A stretch of DNA of 22,221 bases, taken from IMG/VR virus record IMGVR_UViG_3300025594_000060, positions 1 to 22,221 of that record, one strand, 5' to 3'. The stretch comes from a virus. This document shows positions 8,975 through 14,508 of this stretch, piece by piece; the first letter of the stretch is position 1, and every line of letters begins with the position of its first letter. Made by a program: the position numbers and the translations under genes. Under the pieces are notes generated by a model that worked only from the letters and a program-made list of their open reading frames with translations, was not told the DNA's origin and ran no database searches.

Positions 8975-9115
8975 ATGAAATGCAAAGTTCAACTCTATGT
9001 TGCTGGCACCGTATTTGATGAAGTTGTTGTTGCACGGGACTATGAAGATGCAAAAAAAACTGCCCTTGCACGTAATCCTACAGCAACAATTGTGAGTGTC
9101 ACTGCCGTTTTCTAA
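8975..9115 (+). CDS. Small conserved-type phage protein, 46 aa
   Basis: Starts ATGAAATGCAAA with AAGGG nine bases upstream and runs 46 codons to TAA, sharing one base with the next ATG. The protein MKCKVQLYVAGTVFDE...ARDYEDAKKTALARNPTA..VTAVF has a beta-alpha-beta pattern with a D-A-x-x-x-A-L-A-R-N-P helix. From memory, similar ~50-residue proteins are common in cyanophages; function unknown. Confidence 0.75.
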   Translation: MKCKVQLYVAGTVFDEVVVARDYEDAKKTALARNPTATIVSVTAVF

Positions 9116-9369
9116 TGTCCAAGTTTCTCAAACCCCATGTTCATAATCAGAGTCTCCTGAACCCAAAATCAGGAGATCCTGACGGTTTTGTATCTAAAGA
9201 CGGAATGTGGGCTGCTGTTCCACTAGCGGGAAAGAAGAAAGGGTTCTGTATTATACATAATGGTAGTCAAGTGCATAATGTAAAAACGTATAAGCAAGCA
9301 CTTGATTATATCAAAAAGTATTCTAAAATCAAAAAGAAAGCAACCTCTTCTCTTGAACAATTTCTATGA
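9115..9369 (+). CDS. Basic small protein, 84 aa, unknown
   Basis: Overlaps the previous stop by one base (TAATG), so translation is probably coupled. The central region (GMWAAVPLAGKKKGFCIIHNGSQVHNVKTYKQALDYIKK) looks like an alpha/beta unit. A lysine-rich linker follows, and then a hydrophobic tail, SSLEQFL. T4-type sliding-clamp-binding proteins often end in such a short hydrophobic peptide, but that comparison is speculative. No enzyme motif seen. Confidence 0.7.
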   Translation: MSKFLKPHVHNQSLLNPKSGDPDGFVSKDGMWAAVPLAGKKKGFCIIHNGSQVHNVKTYKQALDYIKKYSKIKKKATSSLEQFL

Positions 9370-9548
9370 CTGATAAACAACAAAAGCGCAAAGATGCACT
9401 TGGACTTTTTTATGAGAGTGTATTGAAACCAGATCATGAACTCAGAAAATGTGCTCACAATCAAGAATGTTTCTTTGAGTTGATGGAATGGAGAGCAGAT
9501 ATATTAGAATATCTTGACCGTTGTAGAAATCAGGAGTTTAACCAATGA
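9366..9548 (+). CDS. Small helical protein, 60 aa, unknown
   Basis: ATGA overlap with the upstream stop. The 60 residues are charged and helical (KQQKRKDALGLFYESVL...CFFELMEWRADILEYLDRCR), with two cysteines at 29 and 35 and one at 53. It fits into a run of coupled genes; no family recognised. Confidence 0.65.
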   Translation: MTDKQQKRKDALGLFYESVLKPDHELRKCAHNQECFFELMEWRADILEYLDRCRNQEFNQ

Positions 9549-9793
9549 CAGCACAATATGTGCTTTTTTTGGTATTTGGAGTTATTTTATATGTGATAGT
9601 CATTGATCCAAATGTCGCAAAAGCATTTGATTATGTTCTTCAGTTAGTGAATACAAACATTAGAAAGGAATTGTGGTGGTTAAAAAATAATCCTGCCAAT
9701 CCTGTGGTAAAATATATGATATACCGTAAAAATCTCAATCTTGCAAAGGAATTGCGAGCAAAAATAAATAAACACCTAGAGGCAAAAGAATAA
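9545..9793 (+). CDS. Single-helix membrane protein, 82 aa
   Basis: ATGA overlap upstream. Residues ~4-22 (QYVLFLVFGVILYVIVIDP) form one transmembrane helix. A mostly basic cytoplasmic tail with a helical end (NLAKELRAKINKHLEAKE) follows. The topology suggests an inner-membrane protein of the infected host. AATAAATA at 9763-9770, inside its 3' end, resembles a late promoter for the next gene. Function unknown. Confidence 0.7.
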   Translation: MTAQYVLFLVFGVILYVIVIDPNVAKAFDYVLQLVNTNIRKELWWLKNNPANPVVKYMIYRKNLNLAKELRAKINKHLEAKE

Positions 9794-9794
9794 T

Positions 9795-10109
9795 ATGCTG
9801 TCTACAAACTACCGTCTTCGGTTAGAATTTATTTGTAAATGTATTGCAAATAACGAAGAGGTAAAACTTGATGATATGGTATGGGCACAAAAACTTGCGA
9901 AAGCAAACACAACTGCCTATGAAATGTTGAAAAAAGCAAGAAGACAATCTTCACAAAACATTGAGGAAGGTAGTATGGATGATTTTCTTAATCGGATGGG
10001 GTTAGGTGATCCCGACCCATCCGAATATAAAACGGGATTTGGATCTGCTGATGAAATTGTAGATTGGTTTAATCATGAAAAAAGAGACGATTGGAGGCAA
10101 AGAGATTAA
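9795..10109 (+). CDS. Soluble protein, 104 aa, unknown
   Basis: Starts one base after the previous stop. The N-terminal helical part (YRLRLEFICKCIANNEEVKLDDMVWAQKLAKAN) is followed by a linker, the acidic motif SMDDFLNRMGLGDPDPSEY, and a charged end (VDWFNHEKRDDWRQRD). No catalytic motif. It resembles small cyanophage proteins recalled from memory, without known role. Confidence 0.68.
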   Translation: MLSTNYRLRLEFICKCIANNEEVKLDDMVWAQKLAKANTTAYEMLKKARRQSSQNIEEGSMDDFLNRMGLGDPDPSEYKTGFGSADEIVDWFNHEKRDDWRQRD

Positions 10110-10110
10110 A

Positions 10111-10347
10111 ATGCAGGCAGTAATTTACAGCAACGGAAGTCAGGAGTGTGAGAGAATGGCATCTCTCATAAAATTTCTTGGGGATAACTTTCATGAATAT
10201 GTGTTAGGTGTTGACTTTGATGATAAGGCATTTGAGTCAGAATTTGGTTCAGAGGCAACATATCCTCAAGTATCAATCGGTTATCATCACATTGGTAGCA
10301 TGAAAGAAACACTTCAATATATGAGTGAGAATGGAATGTTTGTATGA
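10111..10347 (+). CDS. Glutaredoxin-like protein with single active-site cysteine
   Basis: The 78-residue thioredoxin-fold pattern is clear: first strand MQAVIYSNGS, active-site loop S-Q-E-C (C13) followed by ERMASLIKFL, the cis-proline signature T-Y-P-Q-V (P52), and the C-terminal H-I-G-S-M-K-E-T-L helix. These match glutaredoxin elements in order and spacing. The CPYC motif is replaced by SQEC, so the usual nucleophilic first Cys is missing and only the resolving position remains. Classical disulfide exchange (for example for ribonucleotide reductase) is therefore doubtful; glutathione or iron-sulfur binding or a structural role is possible. ATG 10111 was chosen over upstream in-frame codons because it begins exactly at strand 1. 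Confidence 0.75.
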   Translation: MQAVIYSNGSQECERMASLIKFLGDNFHEYVLGVDFDDKAFESEFGSEATYPQVSIGYHHIGSMKETLQYMSENGMFV

Positions 10348-10553
10348 AACCCCTAATCCTTATTGCTTGTTTTTTACCTCTGGTATTGATTTGGATCGTT
10401 ATGAAACTTTCACTGTGGATTGCAGCTGTTAACCAAGAACAGAATTATGTCCGAACAGAATCCAAAAAACCACACGGACCATATGTGGCAGATGCATATG
10501 CGGATGTTGATGAGGAGGAAGAAGAATATGGAAACCGCACAGATTATCGATGA
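10344..10553 (+). CDS. Small membrane protein with acidic tail, 69 aa
   Basis: ATGA overlap with the glutaredoxin-like gene. Residues ~3-28 (PLILIACFLPLVLIWIVMKL...) form a transmembrane helix. The tail is hydrophilic and very acidic (DVDEEEEEYG). Its 3' end overlaps the next gene by 26 bases, and the GAGGAGGAAGAAG encoding the acidic run doubles as that gene's ribosome-binding site. Confidence 0.65.
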   Translation: MKPLILIACFLPLVLIWIVMKLSLWIAAVNQEQNYVRTESKKPHGPYVADAYADVDEEEEEYGNRTDYR

Positions 10554-10677
10554 TGCTTTATATGAATATTATGCTGTAGAACAAGGTAAACCTGTCCCCA
10601 ATTGGAAGTATATGAAAGATGCTGATTGGTGGATTGATTATCTTGAAAGTTTAGGTATTGACCCAAGAAATCCATAG
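10528..10677 (+). CDS. Small protein, 49 aa, unknown
   Basis: The ATG at 10528 follows a very strong GAGGAGGA ribosome-binding site embedded in the upstream gene, which decides the start over upstream in-frame codons. The protein METAQIIDDALYEYYAVEQG...WKYMKDADWWIDYLESLGID is acidic and rich in aromatic residues. No family recognised. Confidence 0.65.
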   Translation: METAQIIDDALYEYYAVEQGKPVPNWKYMKDADWWIDYLESLGIDPRNP

Positions 10678-10708
10678 TGTTAAATATAACACAAGTTGCA
10701 CTGAAGCA

Positions 10709-10876
10709 ATGGATCAGAACTTAAATTGGAACTTACTGCATCAGTTTGCAAAAGAACTGGGTCAAGAAGGTCATGACTACAAAATACATAAGAGATCCTT
10801 ATCAGACACAGTGAGCACACACAAGGAAATTGTGATAGAATATGGGTATAAACAAGAGAAACCTGATGCCCGATGA
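10709..10876 (+). CDS. Small protein, 55 aa, unknown
   Basis: Starts after a short 31-base gap. An upstream in-frame TTG exists (10658), but the ATG fits the gap better. The sequence MDQNLNWNLLHQFAKELGQEG...THKEIVIEYGYKQ shows a helix and a beta hairpin; no motif. The ribosome-binding site is weak. AGTGTTAAATA in the gap before it recurs near 13390. Confidence 0.5.
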   Translation: MDQNLNWNLLHQFAKELGQEGHDYKIHKRSLSDTVSTHKEIVIEYGYKQEKPDAR

Positions 10877-11084
10877 AACTTGGACAGTCATGAACAATCT
10901 TGAGCAATCATTTTCCCGAATTTCTACAGTAGAATTTATGTTGGATGAATTGCAAGAGGCTGTAGATGAACAAAATCAAATGAAAATTGTTGATATTTGT
11001 TATGCACTAAACTCTTTCCTTCCAGTTTATACTGAAAACTGGGATAAAAACTTTAAGAAAGCATGGGAACAGGTTGTAGTATGA
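10866..11084 (+). CDS. Small helical protein, 72 aa, unknown
   Basis: The ATG at 10866 overlaps the upstream gene by 11 bases and has AAGAGA upstream; the internal ATG at 10890 (MNNLEQSFSR) is the alternative start. The product is acidic and helical (TVEFMLDELQEAVDEQNQMKIVDICYALNSFLPVYTENWDKNFKKAW). It resembles a conserved cyanophage family recalled from memory, without known function. Confidence 0.65.
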   Translation: MPDETWTVMNNLEQSFSRISTVEFMLDELQEAVDEQNQMKIVDICYALNSFLPVYTENWDKNFKKAWEQVVV

Positions 11085-11287
11085 TACCAGTTTTTGTTGA
11101 TGATCCTAACACATGGACCAAAATACAGGTTCCACAAGAGATTGTGAGAATTTGTGAGAATTTTACGGCACTTGATCCCTATAATGAAGAGAATACAATC
11201 ACTGAGAAGTTGAGATTGATTGATTGTTATTGGTATAATATGGGATACTATGATATTGCTCCCCCACTCTTTCCTTTGTTTAAATAA
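11081..11287 (+). CDS. Small protein, 68 aa, unknown
   Basis: ATGA overlap with the upstream stop. The sequence MIPVFVDDPNTWTKIQVPQEIVRICENFTALDPYNEENT...CYWYNMGYYDIAPPLFPLFK has a beta start, a helix with C25, and an aromatic C-terminus. No catalytic motif or membrane helix. Function unknown. Confidence 0.62.
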   Translation: MIPVFVDDPNTWTKIQVPQEIVRICENFTALDPYNEENTITEKLRLIDCYWYNMGYYDIAPPLFPLFK

Positions 11288-11288
11288 A

Positions 11289-11456
11289 ATGATCAATCCA
11301 ATCTCCTATGTAAAGAACACCAGAACTTCTTATTCCAAGTTCTTAGAAAAGAGTGTGAAGGAAGTTCAGGTTCAGTTTGATGATGAAAATCCTGCATGGA
11401 TTCCTTATGATACTTTAATCGCAATAGATCGCATGATTACAAATGAAAAAGAATGA
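11289..11456 (+). CDS. Small protein, 55 aa, unknown
   Basis: Starts one base after the previous stop (TAAAATG). The sequence MINPISYVKNTRTSYSKFLEKSVKEVQVQFDDENPAWIPYDTLIAIDRMI has one long helix. It overlaps the next gene by 14 bases. No family recognised. Confidence 0.6.
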   Translation: MINPISYVKNTRTSYSKFLEKSVKEVQVQFDDENPAWIPYDTLIAIDRMITNEKE

Positions 11457-11856
11457 TGTTATAGAATACACGGGATGCTCTGAAGAGCAAATAAGATGGG
11501 GAAACAATGATGATCCCACTTCACATCTTATAATTGGTAAAGAATATATTATTGAAAAAGTGGATGTTCGTTCTCAACATACGAAAATAAAACTTTACAA
11601 TAAGGAGGGATGGTTTAACTCAGTATGCTTTGAACTGAAAGATTCTGGGGTAAATAGTAGTTTAGAATATCTAAAAGACATGGATCCAGATAGCATACAG
11701 TTAGAGACCACATCTAAACTCTTTGAATATGAAAAACTATCCAGAGAAATTGAGAACTGTGAAGATCTTGATACAATGAAAGTAATGGCAAGATGCTTTA
11801 TTAAATTGTATCTAAGACATCAAGAAGTTACAACCCAAATTATGAAAATGCCATGA
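11443..11856 (+). CDS. Two-part protein, 137 aa: beta-barrel-like N-half, helical C-half
   Basis: The N-terminal half (DVIEYTGCSEEQ...LIIGKEYIIEKVDVRSQHTKIKLYNKEGWFNSVCFEL) has the strand pattern of a small SH3-like barrel seen in many phage hypothetical proteins. The C-terminal half (~residues 90-137: TSKLFEYEKLSREIENCEDLDTMKVMARCFIKLYLRHQEVTTQI) is an amphipathic helical hairpin. Its size and pattern faintly recall NblA, the phycobilisome-degradation adaptor carried by some cyanophages, but key residues cannot be matched by eye and I do not assign it. Overlaps its neighbours on both sides. Confidence 0.68.
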   Translation: MKKNDVIEYTGCSEEQIRWGNNDDPTSHLIIGKEYIIEKVDVRSQHTKIKLYNKEGWFNSVCFELKDSGVNSSLEYLKDMDPDSIQLETTSKLFEYEKLSREIENCEDLDTMKVMARCFIKLYLRHQEVTTQIMKMP

Positions 11857-12065
11857 GTTTAATTGATCCCTCCGACCCATTGTTCTTTACAGAATCATCC
11901 AGTGAACCTTATGATCGACATCACTATAAAGTTACAAAAACTGATGGTAAGTCTCTTACAGTAGAATCATGGGAAGAAGCACAATCAATCTGGTGGAATA
12001 CTCCAACATCTTTTCTCTCTCATATTGATGTGCTAGATAAAAAAGAAGTAAAAGGTTTCAAATGA
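11853..12065 (+). CDS. Conserved-type cyanophage protein, 70 aa, unknown
   Basis: ATGA overlap upstream. The protein MSLIDPSDPLFFTESSSEPY...HYKVTKTDGKSLTVESWEEAQSIWWNTPTSFLSHIDVLD is soluble, with a beta hairpin followed by a Trp-rich helix. I recall near-identical small proteins in T4-like cyanophages, which supports the coding call; function unknown. Confidence 0.72.
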   Translation: MSLIDPSDPLFFTESSSEPYDRHHYKVTKTDGKSLTVESWEEAQSIWWNTPTSFLSHIDVLDKKEVKGFK

Positions 12066-12208
12066 TGAATGATTTTTTAGACAACTTAGGTGCTCAACAA
12101 CACGAAAAAATGATTGAGAAAAATGCCAGCAAAGAAGACTACTACAACTCGCAAAGCGAAGGCAAAGAGTTCAACAAAAACTCCCAAGAAAAAGAATCTA
12201 ACACCTGA
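12062..12208 (+). CDS. Possible short ORF, 48 aa, overlapping the next gene out of frame
   Basis: Starts at an ATGATGA overlap with the upstream stop and encodes MMNDFLDNLGAQQHEKMIEKNASKE..., ending in a low-complexity Asn/Lys/Ser tail. Its last 86 bases overlap the 82-aa gene in another frame. Only the part before the overlap looks like an ordered helix, so it may be a short leader peptide that couples translation to the next gene. Confidence 0.45.
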   Translation: MMNDFLDNLGAQQHEKMIEKNASKEDYYNSQSEGKEFNKNSQEKESNT

Positions 12209-12371
12209 AGAAATGCATCCATTTAAAGCATTCCCTTATCGATTAGAATACAGGGACGGAAATGAAGATCGAATCTGCCATTTTGATTGTAATGAACACA
12301 GACAAGCACACATTAAACGATACAAACTCAGAAAAAACAAATACACAATTAATGATCTCACCGTTGCCTAA
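12123..12371 (+). CDS. Small basic protein with Cys/His cluster, 82 aa
   Basis: The ATG at 12123 was chosen over an in-frame TTG three codons upstream. The N-terminus is very basic and Thr/Lys-rich (AKKTTTTRKAKAKSSTKTPKKK), a likely nucleic-acid-binding tail. The folded part, KAFPYRLEYRDGNEDRICHFDCNEHRQAHIKRYKLR, carries C-H-F-D-C-x2-H-x3-H (residues ~53-63), possibly a small zinc site. I recall the FPYRLEY...CHF pattern from cyanophage proteins of unknown function. Confidence 0.7.
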   Translation: MPAKKTTTTRKAKAKSSTKTPKKKNLTPEEMHPFKAFPYRLEYRDGNEDRICHFDCNEHRQAHIKRYKLRKNKYTINDLTVA

Positions 12372-12480
12372 CCTAATCGCAACGGGCTTGATATTTCTGT
12401 CCGTCTTTGCTATAATCCTTGCAGGATACATTCACGGGCACATGAGTATCTCTGCTGTCTACAAAACTTTAAATCCATGA
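12352..12480 (+). CDS. Single-helix membrane peptide, 42 aa
   Basis: ATG 12352 overlaps the preceding gene by 20 bases, and the stop overlaps the next ATG (ATGA). The core LIATGLIFLSVFAIILAGYIHG is a convincing transmembrane helix, followed by a short polar end. A strong sigma70-like promoter (12388-12416) lies inside it, so part of the apparent hydrophobic coding could reflect regulatory sequence. Coding call moderate. Confidence 0.55.
   Translation: MISPLPNLIATGLIFLSVFAIILAGYIHGHMSISAVYKTLNP
12361..12416 (+). promoter_or_regulatory. Hairpin plus strong internal promoter (TTGATA-N17-TATAAT)
   Basis: CCGTTGC (12361-12367) and GCAACGG (12379-12385) can form a 7-bp stem. Directly after it, TTGATA (12388-12393) is 17 bases from TATAAT (12411-12416), which also has the extended TGC. 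This is one of the best sigma70 matches in the window. It would start transcription near 12423, feeding the genes from 12477 onward. Confidence 0.6.
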
Positions 12481-12635
12481 CTAAAAAAGAATTTACTGGA
12501 AAGGGTGGTGAAACTTGGGAGTGGGAAGAAACTCCTGAGGTTACTGAAGCACTCAAGCAACTTCATGATAGAGTGAGACGTGCTAAACTCAAAGAGCAAG
12601 ATGATCAACTAAACTATGATACAGGAGGAAAATGA
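12477..12635 (+). CDS. Small charged protein, 52 aa, unknown
   Basis: ATGA overlap upstream; its stop is inside the next ATGA overlap. The sequence MTKKEFTGKGGETWEWEETPEVTEALKQLHDRVRRAKLKEQDDQ shows a short beta hairpin and a helix. Its 3' end supplies the AGGAGG ribosome-binding site of the following gene. No family recognised. Confidence 0.65.
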   Translation: MTKKEFTGKGGETWEWEETPEVTEALKQLHDRVRRAKLKEQDDQLNYDTGGK

Positions 12636-12910
12636 GCGATCAATTTATGAATGACGACGAATATGATCAATTAATGAAAGATGGACTGGAAAGGTACAAG
12701 AAAAGAATGAACAACATCAAGGAAGCAAAACTTGATTTTGAAGATATGGAACTTCTTCAATTGGAGTTTTATGTAAGTGAAATGGAGAAAAATTGTTCGA
12801 TGGGTGGAGAGATCCGTCGTCATGAATCCATTTACAATAAAATCAAAAAGGAACAATCAAGAAGAATTCTTGTTAAACTTGAAGAAGAAGCACTCGGTAA
12901 ATTTAAATGA
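12632..12910 (+). CDS. Helical protein, 92 aa, unknown
   Basis: Start ATG with perfect AGGAGG six bases upstream. Strongly helical and charged (DEYDQLMKDGLERYKKRMNNIKEAKLDFEDMELLQLEFYVSEMEKN...), probably a coiled-coil or helical bundle protein. ATGA overlap with the next gene. Function unknown. Confidence 0.68.
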   Translation: MSDQFMNDDEYDQLMKDGLERYKKRMNNIKEAKLDFEDMELLQLEFYVSEMEKNCSMGGEIRRHESIYNKIKKEQSRRILVKLEEEALGKFK

Positions 12911-13134
12911 AAGATCAACCAATCACAGTCGAAGACTATAAAGAGCACAGTCAAGAGTTCTTTGATAAGTATTTTTATGTTGCCAAAGAACTTGGTGAAG
13001 GTGCTAAGGCAGAAGACATCCTTAAAATTATGGAGTCTCTTGCTGGTGTTGTTATGAAGAAAAGATCTGAAACTAAAGTAGGACCTTTTGGATTTAATAA
13101 AAAACCACCCGAAGAGAACAATGATTCAGACTGA
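12907..13134 (+). CDS. Small helical protein, 75 aa, unknown
   Basis: ATGA overlap upstream. Central helices (EFFDKYFYVAKELGEGAKAEDILKIMESLAGVVMKKR) are followed by a disordered tail (GPFGFNKKPPEENNDSD). It overlaps the next gene by 14 bases. No motif; possibly an adaptor-type small phage protein. Confidence 0.65.
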   Translation: MKDQPITVEDYKEHSQEFFDKYFYVAKELGEGAKAEDILKIMESLAGVVMKKRSETKVGPFGFNKKPPEENNDSD

Positions 13135-13375
13135 TACAAAACCAGAAGTCATTATACCAGAAGGTGCCGAACTTATTGACGAGTGTTTCTATGTTTGGGC
13201 AACTCGTTATGGTTTGTTTTCTTCTATGACCAAAGATGGTCGTCAAATGCTCACTGGTGCCATTAAAGAAAATGTGACTATTATGACACGATGGCACCTT
13301 AAGTGTGAACAAGAAGGTTGGCCTGAAGGTAGCACTAGAGTAGTGAATAGTGGCATAGTTAGTGGTAAACTTTAG
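13121..13375 (+). CDS. Conserved-type cyanophage protein, 84 aa, unknown
   Basis: The ATG at 13121 was chosen because it follows GAAGAGAA and overlaps the upstream gene only slightly. The protein contains CFYVWATRYGLFSSMTKDGRQMLTGA and MTRWHLKCEQEGWP, a pattern I recall from many T4-like cyanophages. Soluble, alpha/beta, two cysteines; function unknown. Confidence 0.7.
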   Translation: MIQTDTKPEVIIPEGAELIDECFYVWATRYGLFSSMTKDGRQMLTGAIKENVTIMTRWHLKCEQEGWPEGSTRVVNSGIVSGKL

Positions 13376-13426
13376 TATATGAAGGTTAAAGTGTTAAATA
13401 CTTAAAACATCCAAACAAATCTTAAA

Positions 13427-13579
13427 GTGGATTTATCCGACAAAAAAGCAACAAAAAAAATTATCAAAAGATCTAAAAAACATCCTGAATGGTATTCTCA
13501 AGAAGAAGTTTTATATGCTAAAATGATTAGAAAGCAATTAAAGAAAAATGAAAGACAGTCTGAAAGTAGACCAGAATAA
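13427..13579 (+). CDS. Small basic protein, 50 aa (GTG start)
   Basis: Begins at GTG after CTTAAA (a weak ribosome-binding site) in what would otherwise be a 170-base gap. The sequence MDLSDKKATKKIIKRSKKHPEWYSQEEVLYAKMIRKQLKKNE is very basic, with a helix pair, and fits a small nucleic-acid-binding or regulatory peptide. The K-K-x-x-K-H-P-x-x-Y-S pattern is familiar from cyanophage small proteins. It overlaps the next gene by 32 bases out of frame. Confidence 0.65.
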   Translation: MDLSDKKATKKIIKRSKKHPEWYSQEEVLYAKMIRKQLKKNERQSESRPE

Positions 13580-13703
13580 AGACGGAACCTTTAGTCTTGA
13601 ATGGGATAAAGATGATCCTAATTGGAAGTTCTTAAATGGTATGACAAGTAAGGAAATTCAGGAAATTGTAAATCGAGCAATCAAAGATCAACTTGACTCT
13701 TAA
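13548..13703 (+). CDS. Small acidic protein, 51 aa
   Basis: The ATG follows AAGAAAA. The sequence MKDSLKVDQNKDGTFSLEWDKDDPNWKFLNGMTSKEIQEIVNRAIKDQ is a beta hairpin plus helix. The phrase F-x-L-E-W-D-x-D-D-P-x-W-x-x-L-N-G-x-T is one I recall as conserved among cyanophages. Its opposite charge to the basic 50-aa neighbour it overlaps is notable, and the two could act together. Function unknown. Confidence 0.68.
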   Translation: MKDSLKVDQNKDGTFSLEWDKDDPNWKFLNGMTSKEIQEIVNRAIKDQLDS

Positions 13704-13713
13704 TAATAAAAAA

Positions 13714-13944
13714 ATGGCACTCTCAGAATCAGTCGAAGCATCACTCAAAGAAGCAGAACAATCACTTCGCAATGCACTTGCATTTGCGGCAAGGCAAGAA
13801 AGACCAATGGTTTGCAACAATATTGCAGAGATGATAAGTAAAATAGAATCAGTTATCTCTACTGATGAAATTCTTGATAAACTTGAAAATCGTAATCCTG
13901 GAGATAGTGGCATCTTTGACTCTTGGTTTAATACTGATGAATAA
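13714..13944 (+). CDS. Conserved-type helical cyanophage protein, 76 aa
   Basis: MALSESVEASLKEAEQSLRNALAFAARQERPMVCNNIAEMISKIESV begins at 13714. An upstream in-frame extension is possible, but this Met is at the natural start of the helix. The protein is an all-helical bundle ending in NPGDSGIFDSWF. Near-identical proteins are, from memory, widespread in T4-like cyanophages with no assigned role. Confidence 0.7.
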   Translation: MALSESVEASLKEAEQSLRNALAFAARQERPMVCNNIAEMISKIESVISTDEILDKLENRNPGDSGIFDSWFNTDE

Positions 13945-14018
13945 ATGTGAATAAAAACTTAAATTCCTAGATAATATTGGATTCTAATGTTAGAATATCA
14001 ACACACCGAAAGAAATCT

Positions 14019-14174
14019 ATGACTTTACCAAAAAACGGCAAGAAATTGACCGAAATGGAGGAAAAAAGCATGAAAATTGCCCTAAAGGAGGCAGATATAC
14101 GTGCAATTCACCCAGAAAGAATGGAAGCTCTTGCTCATTATTTGGTAGAAAAGGCAAAAAGTCAAAATAAATAA
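14019..14174 (+). CDS. Small helical protein, 51 aa, unknown
   Basis: ATG 14019 is preferred to an in-frame TTG at 13977. The sequence MTLPKNGKKLTEMEEKSMKIALKEADIRAIHPERMEALAHYLVEK is two helices. The stop codon overlaps AATAAATA, a candidate late promoter for CP12. A 74-base gap upstream (13945-14018) shows no clear promoter or hairpin. Confidence 0.6.
   Translation: MTLPKNGKKLTEMEEKSMKIALKEADIRAIHPERMEALAHYLVEKAKSQNK
14166..14173 (+). promoter_or_regulatory. Candidate late promoter AATAAATA upstream of CP12
   Basis: AATAAATA matches the NATAAATA core used by T4-like cyanophages. It overlaps a stop codon and lies 22 bases before the CP12 ATG, the same arrangement as the site before the fibre gene at 4555. 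AT-rich background makes chance matches possible. Confidence 0.3.
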
Positions 14175-14195
14175 AAGTATAAGAACAGTAGCACA

Positions 14196-14423
14196 ATGGA
14201 AAACATCGAAACTCACATCGCCAAGGACAAAGAAATCCTTGACAATCCTATGATCTCTCCCAATCAACGTCGTCACATTGAAGGTGAACTACATGAATTG
14301 GAAGAATATGCTGAACATCATAAGAAAGAAATTGAAGCAGGTGATCATCACGATCCGTCATACCTTGAGTTGTTCTGTGATCAGAACCCATCAGAACCCG
14401 AATGTTTGGTTTATGAAGACTGA
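14196..14423 (+). CDS. cp12: CP12-like Calvin cycle inhibitor (auxiliary metabolic gene)
   Basis: A 75-residue protein. Its C-terminus, LELFCDQNPSEPECLVYED (residues ~57-75), is the CP12 signature: two cysteines (C61 and C70) eight residues apart, followed by V-Y-x-D. The preceding helix, HIEGELHELEEYAEHH, matches the acidic core of CP12. In cyanobacteria CP12 ties GAPDH and phosphoribulokinase into an inactive complex and shuts carbon fixation. Cyanophage copies are known and are thought to divert host metabolism to the pentose phosphate route for dNTP supply. The N-terminal cysteine pair of full plant-type CP12 is absent, so phosphoribulokinase binding may be altered while the GAPDH-binding end is kept. 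A terminator follows 27 bases later. Confidence 0.82.
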   Translation: MENIETHIAKDKEILDNPMISPNQRRHIEGELHELEEYAEHHKKEIEAGDHHDPSYLELFCDQNPSEPECLVYED

Positions 14424-14438
14424 TTGAGACAGTTTGAG

Positions 14439-14500
14439 AAGTGTCACACTGACCCTTACAGGGTCTTTTTTATGCCTTATAATATAGAGGTAATCAAGCA
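14439..14500 (+). promoter_or_regulatory. Promoter-leader cassette copy 4, intertwined with a terminator
   Basis: AAGTGTCACA (14439-14448), then 29 bases to TATAAT (14478-14483), N5, then GGTAATC (14489-14495). The only -35-like sequence, CTTACA at 14455-14460 with a 17-base spacer, lies in the loop and stem of the terminator. It drives the ATG at 14509. Confidence 0.72.
14451..14471 (+). terminator. Rho-independent terminator after CP12
   Basis: GACCCT (14451-14456) and AGGGTC (14460-14465) form a perfect 6-bp stem with a three-base loop, followed by six T residues. It is a textbook intrinsic terminator ending the CP12 transcript, six bases before the next TATAAT. Confidence 0.85.
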
Positions 14501-14508
14501 AAGGCACC

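Noticed and set aside
10658-10676. TTGACC with TAAATA 17 bases downstream as a promoter for the 55-aa gene
   Set aside because: The -10 match is only 3/6, and the nearby TATAAC gives a spacer of 21 bases.
11210-11239. TTGAGA-N18-TGG-TATAAT inside a small gene
   Set aside because: TGG TAT AAT is in frame as Trp-Tyr-Asn codons, so the -10 match can be explained by coding; spacing of 18 is not ideal. Kept out of the promoter list.
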